From assembly GCF_030813115.1 (NCBI RefSeq), contig NZ_JAUSTY010000025.1, positions 1 to 61,325 of the forward strand: a stretch of 61,325 bases of DNA, written 5' to 3'. The notes beneath the pieces are model-generated. The model made no database searches and was not told where the DNA came from. It saw only the letters and a program-made list of their open reading frames with translations. Below, one piece after another: positions 51,336-60,721 of this stretch. The stretch comes from Bacillus horti. Lineage in GTDB: Bacteria; Bacillota; Bacilli; Caldalkalibacillales; JCM-10596. The translations under genes and the position numbers were made by a program. Every line of letters begins with the position of its first letter. Positions within the stretch are counted from its first letter, which is position 1.

Positions 51336-52472
51336 ATGTTCAACCTATTTGACAATGACAATGAGGATTTTAACAATCTTCTTCAAATGGCAGGGAAGGA
51401 TATATTAATCAACAATACACCTGCTAGAGCCATTATAACGAACCCTAAACTTAATGTGATAATTGATTATGATGATAGATATATCTCTACTCTTTCGCCT
51501 ATAAAACGTGGTGATGTGATTGATTATATCGATAATAAATACTTTGTCATCACAGAAACGGTTTCACCTAGACACAGTAAATACAAGTCCATAATACGTA
51601 ACTGCAACTATTCAATTAAGTTTGTATTAAATGGGCAATTGCATGAAGGTCTAAGCATAATCGAATCTAGGACGTTTGATGTTGACAATGGGCAGTACAT
51701 TACTATGCCAACAGGTAAAATACTTGTTACACATCAACAAAACGAGATCACTGATAACATTGAACGTGACCAACGTTTCATTAAAATGGGTAGTCCTTGG
51801 AAAGTTGTAGGAGTGGATAAAAGTAAAAAAGGCCTTATTCGTTTAACGTGTGATGTAGATGTATTTGTTCCTGGTGATGATATCGAAAATGAAATAGCAA
51901 ATGCTGATCGATTGGTTACTTATAATGTCTATTTTACGAGCGATAATATTTCAATGATTCTAGGTGCTACACTCCAATTAAATGTTGTTGTTACTGCTAA
52001 TGGGCAAATTGTTAGTGAAAATGTTTTATTTGAATCCAGTGATGAATTAATTGCTTCAGTTGGAACGAATGGACTTGTTACAGCACATGAGGAAGGAAAC
52101 GTATCAATTACTGCAAGGTTACAAAGAGATCCTAGAGTATATGATGTTATTCAGATAAATGTAGAGGAAATAGTTGAAGATGATTATTCCATTCACATTA
52201 ACGGTTCAGATTCAATTAGACAAGGACAAACTTTAACTTACGCTGCTACTGTTTATAACAATGCCCAAGAAGTCACAGAGCCAGTTACATTCGCTCTATT
52301 TGCTGACAATCAATCTAGCACTACTACATCAGCAGTAATTACATCACAAAATGCTAACAGTTGCTCGATAAGAAACGATTCTAACAGTGGATATGTTCAA
52401 TTAAGAGCAACATTAAATAGTGACAACAGTATTGTCGCATGGAAGAGAATTCAACTACGGGGAGTGTTTTAA
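51336..52472 (+). CDS. Head-closure/decoration protein with Ig-like domains
   Basis: The first 190 residues look like a phage neck or head-closure protein ('RAIITNPKLNVIIDYDDRYI' and 'RGDVIDYIDNKYFVITE'). Residues about 195-280 form a Big_2-type Ig-like domain ('DELIASVGTNGLVTAHEEGN'), and about 285-378 a second beta sandwich. Ig domains on phage heads and necks bind surface sugars. It is the last gene of the element and, with the connector, forms the probable docking site for a foreign tail. RBS AAGGAGG. Confidence 0.7.
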   Translation: MFNLFDNDNEDFNNLLQMAGKDILINNTPARAIITNPKLNVIIDYDDRYISTLSPIKRGDVIDYIDNKYFVITETVSPRHSKYKSIIRNCNYSIKFVLNGQLHEGLSIIESRTFDVDNGQYITMPTGKILVTHQQNEITDNIERDQRFIKMGSPWKVVGVDKSKKGLIRLTCDVDVFVPGDDIENEIANADRLVTYNVYFTSDNISMILGATLQLNVVVTANGQIVSENVLFESSDELIASVGTNGLVTAHEEGNVSITARLQRDPRVYDVIQINVEEIVEDDYSIHINGSDSIRQGQTLTYAATVYNNAQEVTEPVTFALFADNQSSTTTSAVITSQNANSCSIRNDSNSGYVQLRATLNSDNSIVAWKRIQLRGVF

Positions 52473-52501
52473 GTTAGAGTTTTAGATTTAATTGGAACTA
52501 C

Positions 52502-52529
52502 TTGACAAATAAAAGGACTACTTTATAAT
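52502..52529 (+). promoter_or_regulatory. Near-consensus promoter pointing out through attR
   Basis: TTGACA (52502-52507), 16 nt and TATAAT (52524-52529). In the integrated state its RNA would run through attR and stop at the tRNA terminator at 52687-52710. In the circular form it would face the integrase gene. Confidence 0.7.
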
Positions 52530-52615
52530 AGGAATTAACATTTAAATTAGATCGTATTCAGTAGATAATTATGTATTATTAATCCTTAAATGTGATGACG
52601 AATTATTCCTGTCAT

Positions 52616-52662
52616 TCTTGACAGGGTGGGGGTCGCTGGTTCGAACCCAGTCCGGGTCACCA
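52616..52662 (+). repeat. Right attachment site (attR)
   Basis: 47-bp copy of the 3' part of tRNA-Val, ending in CCA. One base (G52655) differs from attL and would give a G-U pair in the acceptor stem of the present tRNA. Confidence 0.92.
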
Positions 52663-52686
52663 TTCATAATTTAAATTATTAATTAA

Positions 52687-52710
52687 AACCTTGCACAGCA
52701 AGGTTTTTTT
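52687..52710 (+). terminator. Original tRNA-Val terminator
   Basis: AACCTTGC-ACA-GCAAGGTT then seven T, 25 bp beyond attR. The insertion has separated it from its tRNA. Confidence 0.8.
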
Positions 52711-52916
52711 GTTTAATAACATCTTAATCTTATATTGCCTCATTTAATTTTAGTAATTAATCCGTATATGATAAATGTTCCTTCTAATGCTTGGGCAAAT
52801 TTAATAAACAAGTTAAAATAGAAATAATTGAATGCACTTTTGTTAATTACAAATTAATCCATTAAATTAGATTACTGCTTTACATACCATCCACCAACAA
52901 ACAAGGAGACCAAACC

Positions 52917-53588
52917 ATGTGCGGAAGATTCCTGCTCTACCACCCATTAATGGAGCTTTATGAACGTTTCTATGTCGATCAATTAGCCTTTGATTTAGAG
53001 GTAACACCAAGCTATAATATAGCTCCTTCTCAGCAGCTACTTGCTGTGGTCAATGATGGGAAGCAGAATCGCATGGGCTTCTTAAAGTGGGGACTTGTTC
53101 CGTACTGGGCAAAGGATGCTTCTCTGGGTCACAAATTAATTAACGCACGAGTGGAAACTTTAGCTTCAAAACCTAGCTTTGCTGAGGCTTATAAAAAAAG
53201 ACGCTGCATCATTATAGCCAGTGGATTCTATGAATGGAAAAAGGAAGGCTCAAAGAAAACTCCTATGCTTATTCAACTAAAAAATAAAGAGCCTATAGCT
53301 TTAGCTGGATTGTGGGAGCGGTGGGTCGATGCTGATGGAAAAGCACTCACAACAGCTACCATTATTACTACTGAACCTAATGAGCTGATGCAGGATATAC
53401 ACGATAGGATGCCAGTTATTTTAGATGCTGAACAAATTGAGCTTTGGCTAAATAGAGAGGTTCAGGACACAAATCAGTTAGACACGTTACTTCGACCTTT
53501 TCCAGCGGATCAGATGAAGGCTCATCCTGTATCAAATGCGGTAAATTCTCCTAAAAATAATGACCCTTCTTTAATAAAAGCGGTTTAA
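52917..53588 (+). CDS. SRAP-domain protein (HMCES/YedK family)
   Basis: The 223-residue protein begins 'MCGRFLLYHP'; removal of Met exposes the catalytic Cys2. Other SRAP residues are in 'PSYNIAPSQQLLAV', 'INARVETLASKPSF', 'IIASGFYEWKKEG' (Glu) and 'HDRMPVIL' (His). It crosslinks to abasic sites in single-stranded DNA and protects them. It is common both in chromosomes and in phages. It is the first chromosomal gene after the element. Confidence 0.92.
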   Translation: MCGRFLLYHPLMELYERFYVDQLAFDLEVTPSYNIAPSQQLLAVVNDGKQNRMGFLKWGLVPYWAKDASLGHKLINARVETLASKPSFAEAYKKRRCIIIASGFYEWKKEGSKKTPMLIQLKNKEPIALAGLWERWVDADGKALTTATIITTEPNELMQDIHDRMPVILDAEQIELWLNREVQDTNQLDTLLRPFPADQMKAHPVSNAVNSPKNNDPSLIKAV

Positions 53589-53714
53589 AGTGATTAAAAA
53601 ACGATTAAATCAAATATTGATGAGCATCTCTTAATTCAATGGGTTTCTGTTGACATTTGATGTTAGAGAACTTAGGCTATTGTATCTATTATTTTTCTAG
53701 TAAGGAGGGCTTGT

Positions 53715-54506
53715 GTGTCTAAGCATTCTAATGAGGAGCTATTAACCGGAGGGAATATCTCTAACGTTTATCGCTCAGGCAATACAGTCAGAAGGGATTT
53801 AAAACCTACCAATCCTATGGTGCACTCTCTCTTAAAACACCTTGAGAGCAAAGGATATGAGTTCTCACCAAGGTTCTTAGGAATTGATGATCAAGGTAGA
53901 GAAGTCTTATCCTATATTGAAGGTGAAGCTGGCAATTATCCTTTAAAAGAATATATGTGGTCTGACGAGACCTTGATGAAAGTGGCTAAAATGCTTCGAC
54001 TGTATCATGATGCTGTAAGTGACTTTCTCTTTGACGATAGCTGGACACCACTCGATAACACACCTCTACAGCATGAGATCATATGTCATAATGATTTTGC
54101 TATCTACAACATTATCTTTAGGGAGCAAGAGCCAGTAGGTGTTATTGATTTTGATGTAGCGGCTCCTGGACCTAGGCTATGGGATATCGCTTATACTCTT
54201 TATACATGTGCCCCTTTAAGTAGATTTTACCTTTTGGAAACAGGTGAAAAAAAGAGATACACCCCTTCACAAGATGCTGAGCGTATAAGGAAACGAATTC
54301 AATTGTTTTTCGATGCGTACGGTGAAGAGCTCAAGGATGATTTGGTAGATATGGTCATCCTTCGACTAGAAGGGCTGTGCCAATTAATGATTAGAAAAGC
54401 CAGTGAAGGTGATCTAGCGTTTCAAAGGATGATTGAGCAAGGACATCTTAGGCATTATCAAAAAGATATTCAATTTCTCAGGGAGCGTGGAAAGGAGTGG
54501 AGCTAA
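53715..54506 (+). CDS. Aminoglycoside phosphotransferase-family kinase
   Basis: The 263-residue protein has a kinase-like fold with the catalytic loop 'ICHNDFAIYNIIF' (HxDxxxxN) near 120 and the metal site 'GVIDFDVAAPGP' near 138. Relatives phosphorylate choline, homoserine, fructosamine or antibiotics. The sequence does not mark it as a known resistance enzyme. GTG start behind AAGGAGGG. Confidence 0.85.
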   Translation: MSKHSNEELLTGGNISNVYRSGNTVRRDLKPTNPMVHSLLKHLESKGYEFSPRFLGIDDQGREVLSYIEGEAGNYPLKEYMWSDETLMKVAKMLRLYHDAVSDFLFDDSWTPLDNTPLQHEIICHNDFAIYNIIFREQEPVGVIDFDVAAPGPRLWDIAYTLYTCAPLSRFYLLETGEKKRYTPSQDAERIRKRIQLFFDAYGEELKDDLVDMVILRLEGLCQLMIRKASEGDLAFQRMIEQGHLRHYQKDIQFLRERGKEWS

Positions 54507-54650
54507 TTGCTAAACAGTTCCCTCCAGCTCCGTATTCTTAATAATAATACAATTCTCTAATATTAGTGATTAGAATCAAGATAAAGTAAATCGTCATCCA
54601 ACATACAGCACAACACCACACGCTGGGAACTGGAGCGGTGCGTGAAAAGA

Positions 54651-55799
54651 TTAAATAAACGTTCTGGTATCTTTATTTCGCTCAAATAAATATACCGCGA
54701 TTAAAGAAAAGGTTACGACAAAGGCAAAAAGAATAATGATGTTTAGGTACATGCTCTCAAAGCTGCTTCCTTGCTGAAGCTTGTCGAACGTATCAAGCAA
54801 CCAGCGCTGTGGTAGAAAGTCAGCCATTTTCTGAAACGCCAAAGGCATAACTTCAATTGGAATAAAGCACCCGGCGAGGAAGCTGGTTGGCATAATGATC
54901 AAGTTTTGTATGGCCGTGGCAAGGCTAGAGCTCTTGGCGAAGGCTACAATGGTAAGAGAAATGCTAATGGCAATCAGGGCAAAGAGGATTAGAATCAGGA
55001 ATACCTGCCAAAACGGGACCCCTGTATCAATTTGAAACAATCGCTCCATCACCACAAGGGTTAAAGCAATCTGTAGAGTCATGACTGCTAAATTAACGAT
55101 CATATTAGATAGTACATACGCTCTTGATGTAACAGGGGACGCTAACAGTCGGAAATACGTTCGATTCTCTTTTTCTTTCAAGATCATTCCAGATAATGTC
55201 CCGGCAGAGAATAGCATAATTGTAATCAGGTACCCTACCGTTTGAGTGCTCATGTTCTGGGTAGCGGATATATCTTCTAGCGTTTCTGTTGATAGCTTAA
55301 AATCTGAGGCCAAATAATTTGTATACAGCTGCTTAAACTCTTCTTGATTTCCTTCGGTCACTTGACCTATGGTAGCAAGATTGTCCATATATTGATTCAA
55401 GTAGGCCTTTACGTATCCTGTAGCTTCCGCCCCTTTAATAGATACAATTTGAAGGGGATGAGGGCGACCATTTTGTACACTTTCTGCAAATCCGTTAGCT
55501 AAAATAAGGGCTAGATCAAGCTCTCCTGACACAATAGCAGCGTTGAGCTCCGTTTCATCAACTGTATGGATTTGCACGTGCTTCAATTCTTCTATGAATT
55601 TAATTGTATCTTCAGTAATCCTCTGATTTACGTCATGATTCAGTATACCAACGTTTAAGGTTGTTTCTCCCGAAGCTCCATGAATCAATGTAGACAAAAG
55701 GATACCCAGTAAGGGAAAAGCAAAGTATAAGGGTAAGTTTCTATAGTTACGGAATGTGGTCTTCCATGTTTTTCGGATTAACCAGCCAATATGCTTCAT
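54651..55799 (-). CDS. ABC-2 permease, LnrN-like
   Basis: The 382-residue permease has one N-terminal helix, a large extracellular domain (about 40-170) and five helices at the C-terminus ('MLFSAGTLSGMILKEKENRTYFRLLASP'-type boundary). Length and order fit LnrN (383 residues) of the B. subtilis linearmycin exporter. It is the last gene of a leftward operon with a 1-bp gap to its partner. Confidence 0.85.
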   Translation of the reverse strand: MKHIGWLIRKTWKTTFRNYRNLPLYFAFPLLGILLSTLIHGASGETTLNVGILNHDVNQRITEDTIKFIEELKHVQIHTVDETELNAAIVSGELDLALILANGFAESVQNGRPHPLQIVSIKGAEATGYVKAYLNQYMDNLATIGQVTEGNQEEFKQLYTNYLASDFKLSTETLEDISATQNMSTQTVGYLITIMLFSAGTLSGMILKEKENRTYFRLLASPVTSRAYVLSNMIVNLAVMTLQIALTLVVMERLFQIDTGVPFWQVFLILILFALIAISISLTIVAFAKSSSLATAIQNLIIMPTSFLAGCFIPIEVMPLAFQKMADFLPQRWLLDTFDKLQQGSSFESMYLNIIILFAFVVTFSLIAVYLFERNKDTRTFI

Positions 55800-55800
55800 G

Positions 55801-56937
55801 TTATAGCCCCTCCCTTCTTTTATTCAATAAAACTGTGCTGAATAAACATAATACAGCTAGCCCTACATTTAATAAGATTGCCGGAATCGAAGCCAGCACA
55901 TTATGGGCATAGATGGTTTGCATGATTCCTGTGTTTGTCCAGTATAACGGAGACAAATAAGCTAACCATTTCATTAGTCCTGTCATGCTATCTACTGGAA
56001 AATAGGACCCACCAAAAAACAAGGAGTACTGGATAAAGATCATAATGACGACCTTTGCTGTTTCACCTTTTATCAAATGGCTGACTCCAAGCCCTAAGCT
56101 AAGCACAAAAATAATGAGCGACAACAGGATAAAAAACACCACAACAAAATAGCTCCCTCCCCAGTTCACTCCGAAAACGAATGTAGTAATGAGGACAACG
56201 ACGAGAGCGGAAAGGATGTACTGAGCGATTGTTCCTAGTATTTTTCCTGCAAAAATCTCAACTTTTGTAATCGGAGCGGCCAATAAACGGATCGCCGTAT
56301 TTCTTTTTCTTTCGCCATCAATTAGATTACCCGCTCCTGCTGCACCGAAAAAAATGATCAATGTTGTCACTGCAATCGCGTAATAATCCATTGAACTAGG
56401 TTGTTTTGTGGTATCCAGTGACGTTTCCAGGATATACGCAGCCCCCTCGCTAGATTGAGGCAGGCTGTCCTGCCTTATGCCAAGCTGAGCCACCTCTGTA
56501 GCCAAGTTATAGCGATCTTTAAACTGAGTAAGCATACCCTGAACAATATGGCTTTCTATTGGATTTACTGGGCTATCATAATAATGGATACCCTGATCAT
56601 TCATTTCAATATAAGCTGTGTAACGGTTGGTCTGAACCTCCTTTTTCCCATCCATTAAATTGGCTAAAGGTTCTACTTGAACACCCGATTGATTCATTTC
56701 TTCCATAAATTCGTCCCACTGCTTTCCTAACACATGATCTGCAGCCGTATTTTTATATAGCACCCGAATGTCACCTACTGTCACATGACCTGTAAAAAGG
56801 TTCGACAGTGCGGTTCCTAGAATCAGAACGATTATACTAGGCAGAATCAGTAGAAAAATGGTTAAACGTAAATCCCGTAACGCTTTTAATTCTTTTAGGG
56901 CAATGTGTAAAATTTTCAAGGGGCTACCTCCTTTCAC
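55801..56937 (-). CDS. ABC-2 permease, LnrM-like
   Basis: The 378-residue permease has the same plan as its neighbour: helix 1 (about 24-45), an extracellular domain to about 180 and five C-terminal helices. The segment 'GERKRNTAIRLLAAPITKVEIFAGKIL' (read in parts) is the coupling region to the ATPase. The two permeases form a heterodimer. The start may be a later codon ('LKILHIALKELK'). Confidence 0.85.
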   Translation of the reverse strand: MKGGSPLKILHIALKELKALRDLRLTIFLLILPSIIVLILGTALSNLFTGHVTVGDIRVLYKNTAADHVLGKQWDEFMEEMNQSGVQVEPLANLMDGKKEVQTNRYTAYIEMNDQGIHYYDSPVNPIESHIVQGMLTQFKDRYNLATEVAQLGIRQDSLPQSSEGAAYILETSLDTTKQPSSMDYYAIAVTTLIIFFGAAGAGNLIDGERKRNTAIRLLAAPITKVEIFAGKILGTIAQYILSALVVVLITTFVFGVNWGGSYFVVVFFILLSLIIFVLSLGLGVSHLIKGETAKVVIMIFIQYSLFFGGSYFPVDSMTGLMKWLAYLSPLYWTNTGIMQTIYAHNVLASIPAILLNVGLAVLCLFSTVLLNKRREGL

Positions 56938-56946
56938 CGTGATTAG

Positions 56947-57891
56947 CTAATCCCTTAAGTTCCTTCCGGTCAACGTCAGAAACACCGTTTCCAAATTTGG
57001 CTCATGAGCGTCAAGCGAACGAATTTCAATGTCGTTCTCCATCAACTTCTGAATGACTTTGTTTAAGCTGTTAACCTCAGCATTGAAGTTAATTTTTATC
57101 AGATTCTCTTCCACTTCTACCGTATTTACACCGTTTATTTCTTTTATTTTTTCCGCTTTTAATGCTTCTGTAGATGTAACCTCGATCCAAATATCTTTTG
57201 TATTCGTAATAATCGATTTGAGCTGCTCCTTCGTTCCTTCGGCAATAATTTTGCCATGATCGATGATGGCAATGCTGCTACAAATCTCTTCAACTTCCTC
57301 CATATAGTGGCTTGTATAGATAATGGTACAGCCCAGCTTATTCAGCTTTTTGACAGATTCCAGAATATAGCTTCTGGATTGAGGATCTATCCCTACGGTC
57401 GGTTCATCCATAATAAGCAGCCTTGGTCTGTGAGCGATAGCACAAGCGATATTAAGCCTTCTCTTCATCCCTCCAGAGAAGTTTTTTGGAAAGCTTTTAG
57501 CCTTATCTTTAAGCCCCACAAACTCCAGTGCTTCATCTGTCCTTTTCTTCAGTTGTGCTCCTCGCAAGCCATATAGCCCGGCAAAAAAACTCACATTTTC
57601 ATCTGCCGTCATATCTTCATAAATCGCTAGCTCCTGTGGGACAATACCAATGTTGTTTTTAGCAAAAGTGCTGTATCTAGTTATATTTTTCCCTAGAATT
57701 TCAATCTCTCCCTTTGTACTGTGTAGCAAGGAAGCAATCATATTGATCGTCGTACTTTTCCCCGCCCCGTTCGCTCCTAGAAAACCGAAAATTTCCCCTT
57801 CCTCTATCGCCAAAGATAAATTGTCTACGGCGATGAAATCATCAAACCTTTTAGTTAAATTTCTGATTTCAAGTACTTTCATACCTTTCAC
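56947..57891 (-). CDS. ABC transporter ATPase, LnrL-like
   Basis: The 314-residue ATPase has Walker A 'GANGAGKSTTINM', Q-loop 'GIVPQELAIYEDMTADENV', signature 'NFSGGMKRRLNIACA' and Walker B 'LLIMDEPTVGIDP'. A C-terminal regulatory domain of about 90 residues follows, as in DRR-type drug exporters. It powers the two following permeases. The likely substrates are amphiphilic antibiotics such as linear polyenes. Confidence 0.92.
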   Translation of the reverse strand: MKGMKVLEIRNLTKRFDDFIAVDNLSLAIEEGEIFGFLGANGAGKSTTINMIASLLHSTKGEIEILGKNITRYSTFAKNNIGIVPQELAIYEDMTADENVSFFAGLYGLRGAQLKKRTDEALEFVGLKDKAKSFPKNFSGGMKRRLNIACAIAHRPRLLIMDEPTVGIDPQSRSYILESVKKLNKLGCTIIYTSHYMEEVEEICSSIAIIDHGKIIAEGTKEQLKSIITNTKDIWIEVTSTEALKAEKIKEINGVNTVEVEENLIKINFNAEVNSLNKVIQKLMENDIEIRSLDAHEPNLETVFLTLTGRNLRD

Positions 57892-57933
57892 TCCTATTAC
57901 TTTTTGTCAGGATGCTTTATAAACGCTTGTTAT

Positions 57934-58278
57934 TTAAGATAGGTTTAGTATAAGGACGGTAATGGCCACAGCTGCCAGGACCAACGAAGGAATAACTTTA
58001 CTAATCGGATCTCGAACTCTAATATGTGTAGCACTCCCTACTAGCATCGTGATCCCCAGCCAACCCCCTGCAAAAACAGCAGTCCATGGAAGCCAAATTC
58101 CAATAACCAGCGCTAACACTCCGATAAGCTGTACCCAACCAGTTACAATTCTGAACCACTGGGGTAGTCTAAGGCTTTTGAATATATCAACCTGCAGCTT
58201 ATTCCCTGAGATTTTTTGTAGCCCCAACGTTAAAAACAGAAAAGCTAGTATACCTTGAAGAACAATGGATATAGTCAA
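57934..58278 (-). CDS. DoxX-family membrane protein
   Basis: The 114-residue protein has four helices and the DoxX pattern ('LFLTLGLQKISGN', 'RIVTGWVQLIGVLALVIG'). It lies between the histidine kinase and the ABC genes on the same strand. The family is linked to redox and membrane stress in some bacteria. It is not part of the standard Lnr cluster. Confidence 0.85.
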   Translation of the reverse strand: MTISIVLQGILAFLFLTLGLQKISGNKLQVDIFKSLRLPQWFRIVTGWVQLIGVLALVIGIWLPWTAVFAGGWLGITMLVGSATHIRVRDPISKVIPSLVLAAVAITVLILNLS

Positions 58279-58370
58279 TGTAATATCCTCCTCTAATTGT
58301 CATTTATGTGTTTCAAATAATATTCTTGGCTTTTGACTTTACTTTGTTTAAGTTGTTTTTATTGTAAAGA

Positions 58371-58411
58371 AAAAAGATGAACTTATGGTAGTACATAAGT
58401 TCATCCTTTTT
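58371..58411. terminator. Bidirectional terminator after the histidine kinase gene
   Basis: GATGAACTTATG and CATAAGTTCATC form a perfect 12-bp stem between an A-tract and a T-tract. It separates the two-component genes from DoxX and the ABC genes. Confidence 0.8.
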
Positions 58412-58509
58412 GTATGAGATTTTCATTTTTTCCTAATGAGATACTCATTGTACTATGGATTTGCTGACAAATGATTTTCACAGAGTGATTTTACGAATAA
58501 AATGGGGGC

Positions 58510-59637
58510 TCAGGACAACTGATAAGGTAGCAACGTGGTTACAGAAAAGCCTTTTGATCCATCCACTATAATCGTCCCGTTAACAGCGGCAGTCCTTTCT
58601 TCCATGCCTTGGATGCCAAGTCCCTTCACAATTTTTGAAGCCCCTCTGCCGTTATCTGCTACCTCAACCCTAATGATGGTGTTAAGCACTCGTATATCTA
58701 GTGAGATCATTGTAGCGTTTGAGTATTTAAGTGTATTTGTTAGTGCCTCCTTTGTATTTTCCATGATAATTTTCCATTGCATGGGTGATATGATATCCAC
58801 ATTTCCTCCAAACGTAAACAAGGTCTTGAGTGAATGTTTAGCCGAAAACTCATCGACGAATAGCTTCAGCCTGTTGATCCCAAGCTGTTCGGTTGGGGGT
58901 TTTATATTTTTTAACACGAGCCGAATGCTTTCTATCCCATCCTTCGAAATGTCAATTGCATTTTGTAGCAATTCAGCTGATTTTTCTCTATCCGTTGCCA
59001 TCAACCGTTTGGACGCTTCCATCTGAATTAAGGCACCAGTCATGGAATGACCGATTTTATCGTGGATTTCCTGCGATAGGCGATTGCGTTCCTCCAGCTT
59101 ATACGTATACTCTGACTGCCTGATGTATTCGTTGTTTTCATTTAAATTTCTGGTCAGTCTTTGTATATCATAGTGCATGTTTTCGATATCTTTCCTGTAG
59201 ATTAGCATCCTGCTCGTATATGTCCTGATAATCGTATATAGAGCAAAACTAAGGGTAGCAACGAGTACGTATAGGGTGAGCATTTCAACAGGAATAAGAG
59301 GCATGGGAAGTAGCATGATAACAAAAATGATAATTAATTTATTTATGTAATGAGAGGCTATTTCAAATAAATGAATGGGCAGCAATAATACGAACAACGG
59401 GTCGATGTAATAGAAAGCTGCAGCAGTAATGGTCATGGACAAGAAGGCAAATAGCTGCTTCATACCCCTCTTTTTAACGAGGCTGATGGCAGTATTTATA
59501 CTCATGTATAGAAGTAGTGTTATGATATACCAGTGTGGCATCGTATTTTTTGTCAGATAGGATGTGATCACTACGTAACTGACCAGAAGGGTTTTGATGC
59601 AGAGTATCCAAAATTCTAGTGTACGTTCCCGTTCACT
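58510..59637 (-). CDS. Sensor histidine kinase, NarL-partner type (LnrJ-like)
   Basis: The protein of about 375 residues has five or six N-terminal membrane helices (to about 150), a coiled linker, the HisKA_3 phosphoacceptor 'RNRLSQEIHDKIGHSMTGA' and an ATPase domain with 'ENTKEALTNTLKYSNAT' and 'VADNGRGASKIVKGLGIQGM'. I start at the ATG at 59637, which overlaps the regulator stop (ATGAGTGA) and has AGGGG upstream. An in-frame start at 59673 is less likely. Membrane helices without an extracellular domain suggest sensing of membrane-acting compounds. Confidence 0.9.
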   Translation of the reverse strand, partial: SERERTLEFWILCIKTLLVSYVVITSYLTKNTMPHWYIITLLLYMSINTAISLVKKRGMKQLFAFLSMTITAAAFYYIDPLFVLLLPIHLFEIASHYINKLIIIFVIMLLPMPLIPVEMLTLYVLVATLSFALYTIIRTYTSRMLIYRKDIENMHYDIQRLTRNLNENNEYIRQSEYTYKLEERNRLSQEIHDKIGHSMTGALIQMEASKRLMATDREKSAELLQNAIDISKDGIESIRLVLKNIKPPTEQLGINRLKLFVDEFSAKHSLKTLFTFGGNVDIISPMQWKIIMENTKEALTNTLKYSNATMISLDIRVLNTIIRVEVADNGRGASKIVKGLGIQGMEERTAAVNGTIIVDGSKGFSVTTLLPYQLS

Positions 59638-60289
59638 CATAATTGATTTCCCCTGTAAGATAATAGATAGCAATTTGTGTGCGGTGCTCCAAGCCGGTTT
59701 TACCTAAAATAGAAGTAACATAGTTAGCAACCGTTCCCTCGGAAATAAAAAGCTGCTTGGAAATATCCCTATTGGACAACCCCTTGGCAATAAGGGAAAT
59801 GATACTCCATTCTCTTTCTGTAAACAAGCTCTTGTCAATTGCACTCCACTTGTTCTCTTCCCGTTCCTTTTCTCCAGCTAGATTTCTTTTAATCTTATCC
59901 AGCACCACATCCTGGATCACATTATGACCCTTATGCACACTTATGATGGCACTCCTAATCAAATCTGGATCGTTATTCTTTAAAAGATAGCCCTTAGCTC
60001 CATATTTGACAGCATCAAGGATATATTCATCATCATCAAATGTAGTCAAAATTAATGGCTTCGTTTTCGTGCTTAGTGTCAGGATTTTGGTCGCTTCAAC
60101 TCCGTTCATATTAGGCATCCGTACGTCAAGCATAGCTACGTCTACCTCATGCTGCTCACAATATTCAACCGCTTCTTTCCCATCCTGAACGGTTGTCAAC
60201 ACTTCGAACTCGGGAAACGAAGTCAGTATGATTTTCATCCCTTCACGAATAAAGGAATTATCGTCTGCAATGATCACCTTAATTTTCAC
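59633..60289 (-). CDS. NarL/FixJ-family response regulator (LnrK-like)
   Basis: The 218-residue protein has a receiver domain ('IIADDNSFIREGM', phosphoacceptor in 'AMLDVRMPNMNG', 'LTTFDDDEYI', Lys in 'GYLLKNND') and a LuxR-type DNA-binding domain ('FTEREWSIISLIAKGLSNRDI', 'ISEGTVANYVTSIL'). It is phosphorylated by the overlapping kinase and probably activates the ABC genes downstream. Confidence 0.93.
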   Translation of the reverse strand: MKIKVIIADDNSFIREGMKIILTSFPEFEVLTTVQDGKEAVEYCEQHEVDVAMLDVRMPNMNGVEATKILTLSTKTKPLILTTFDDDEYILDAVKYGAKGYLLKNNDPDLIRSAIISVHKGHNVIQDVVLDKIKRNLAGEKEREENKWSAIDKSLFTEREWSIISLIAKGLSNRDISKQLFISEGTVANYVTSILGKTGLEHRTQIAIYYLTGEINYE

Positions 60290-60376
60290 TACCGCTCACA
60301 CTCCATTCACTAGTGTTATTTTACAATAGTTCGGACATTACGAAAAGAGATGTGTGGGCAGTGTTTCTATTACAAA

Positions 60377-60721
60377 TTAGAAATAATCAATGTGAAGAAT
60401 ATCTTCTAATTTGATCCAGACAAAGTCATTATCGGTCTCCATTTTTACTTGCCTTAATTGAAGGTCGATCTTCTTAAGCTTTCCTTTTATTTTGGTCTCC
60501 TGGTACGGATCAAATATCGTAATTGTTATTTCTTGATCCTTGTTACTCGCTTCTGACATCAGATGTGAAAAGTACTCAAGTGTTTGCTCGTCAAATATCG
60601 GTCTGTCCTTTCTGTTTTGCTCCTTCCTCTTCTGAATAATGAGCTCGCGATGCTCTGGTAGCATCATCCGACTAGCTTCCCACATGATGTTGGAGCCTGG
60701 TGTTAGCTTGTTTTCTTTCAT
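60377..60721 (-). CDS. YolD-like family protein
   Basis: Start at the ATG at 60721 behind AGAGGAGGG. The 114-residue protein shows the YolD pattern ('NIMWEASRMMLPEHRELI', 'RPIFDEQTLEYFSHLM', 'VWIKLEDILHIDYF'). YolD proteins usually lie beside a translesion polymerase gene (uvrX/yqjW); none is visible here. The role is unknown. Confidence 0.8.
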   Translation of the reverse strand: MKENKLTPGSNIMWEASRMMLPEHRELIIQKRKEQNRKDRPIFDEQTLEYFSHLMSEASNKDQEITITIFDPYQETKIKGKLKKIDLQLRQVKMETDNDFVWIKLEDILHIDYF

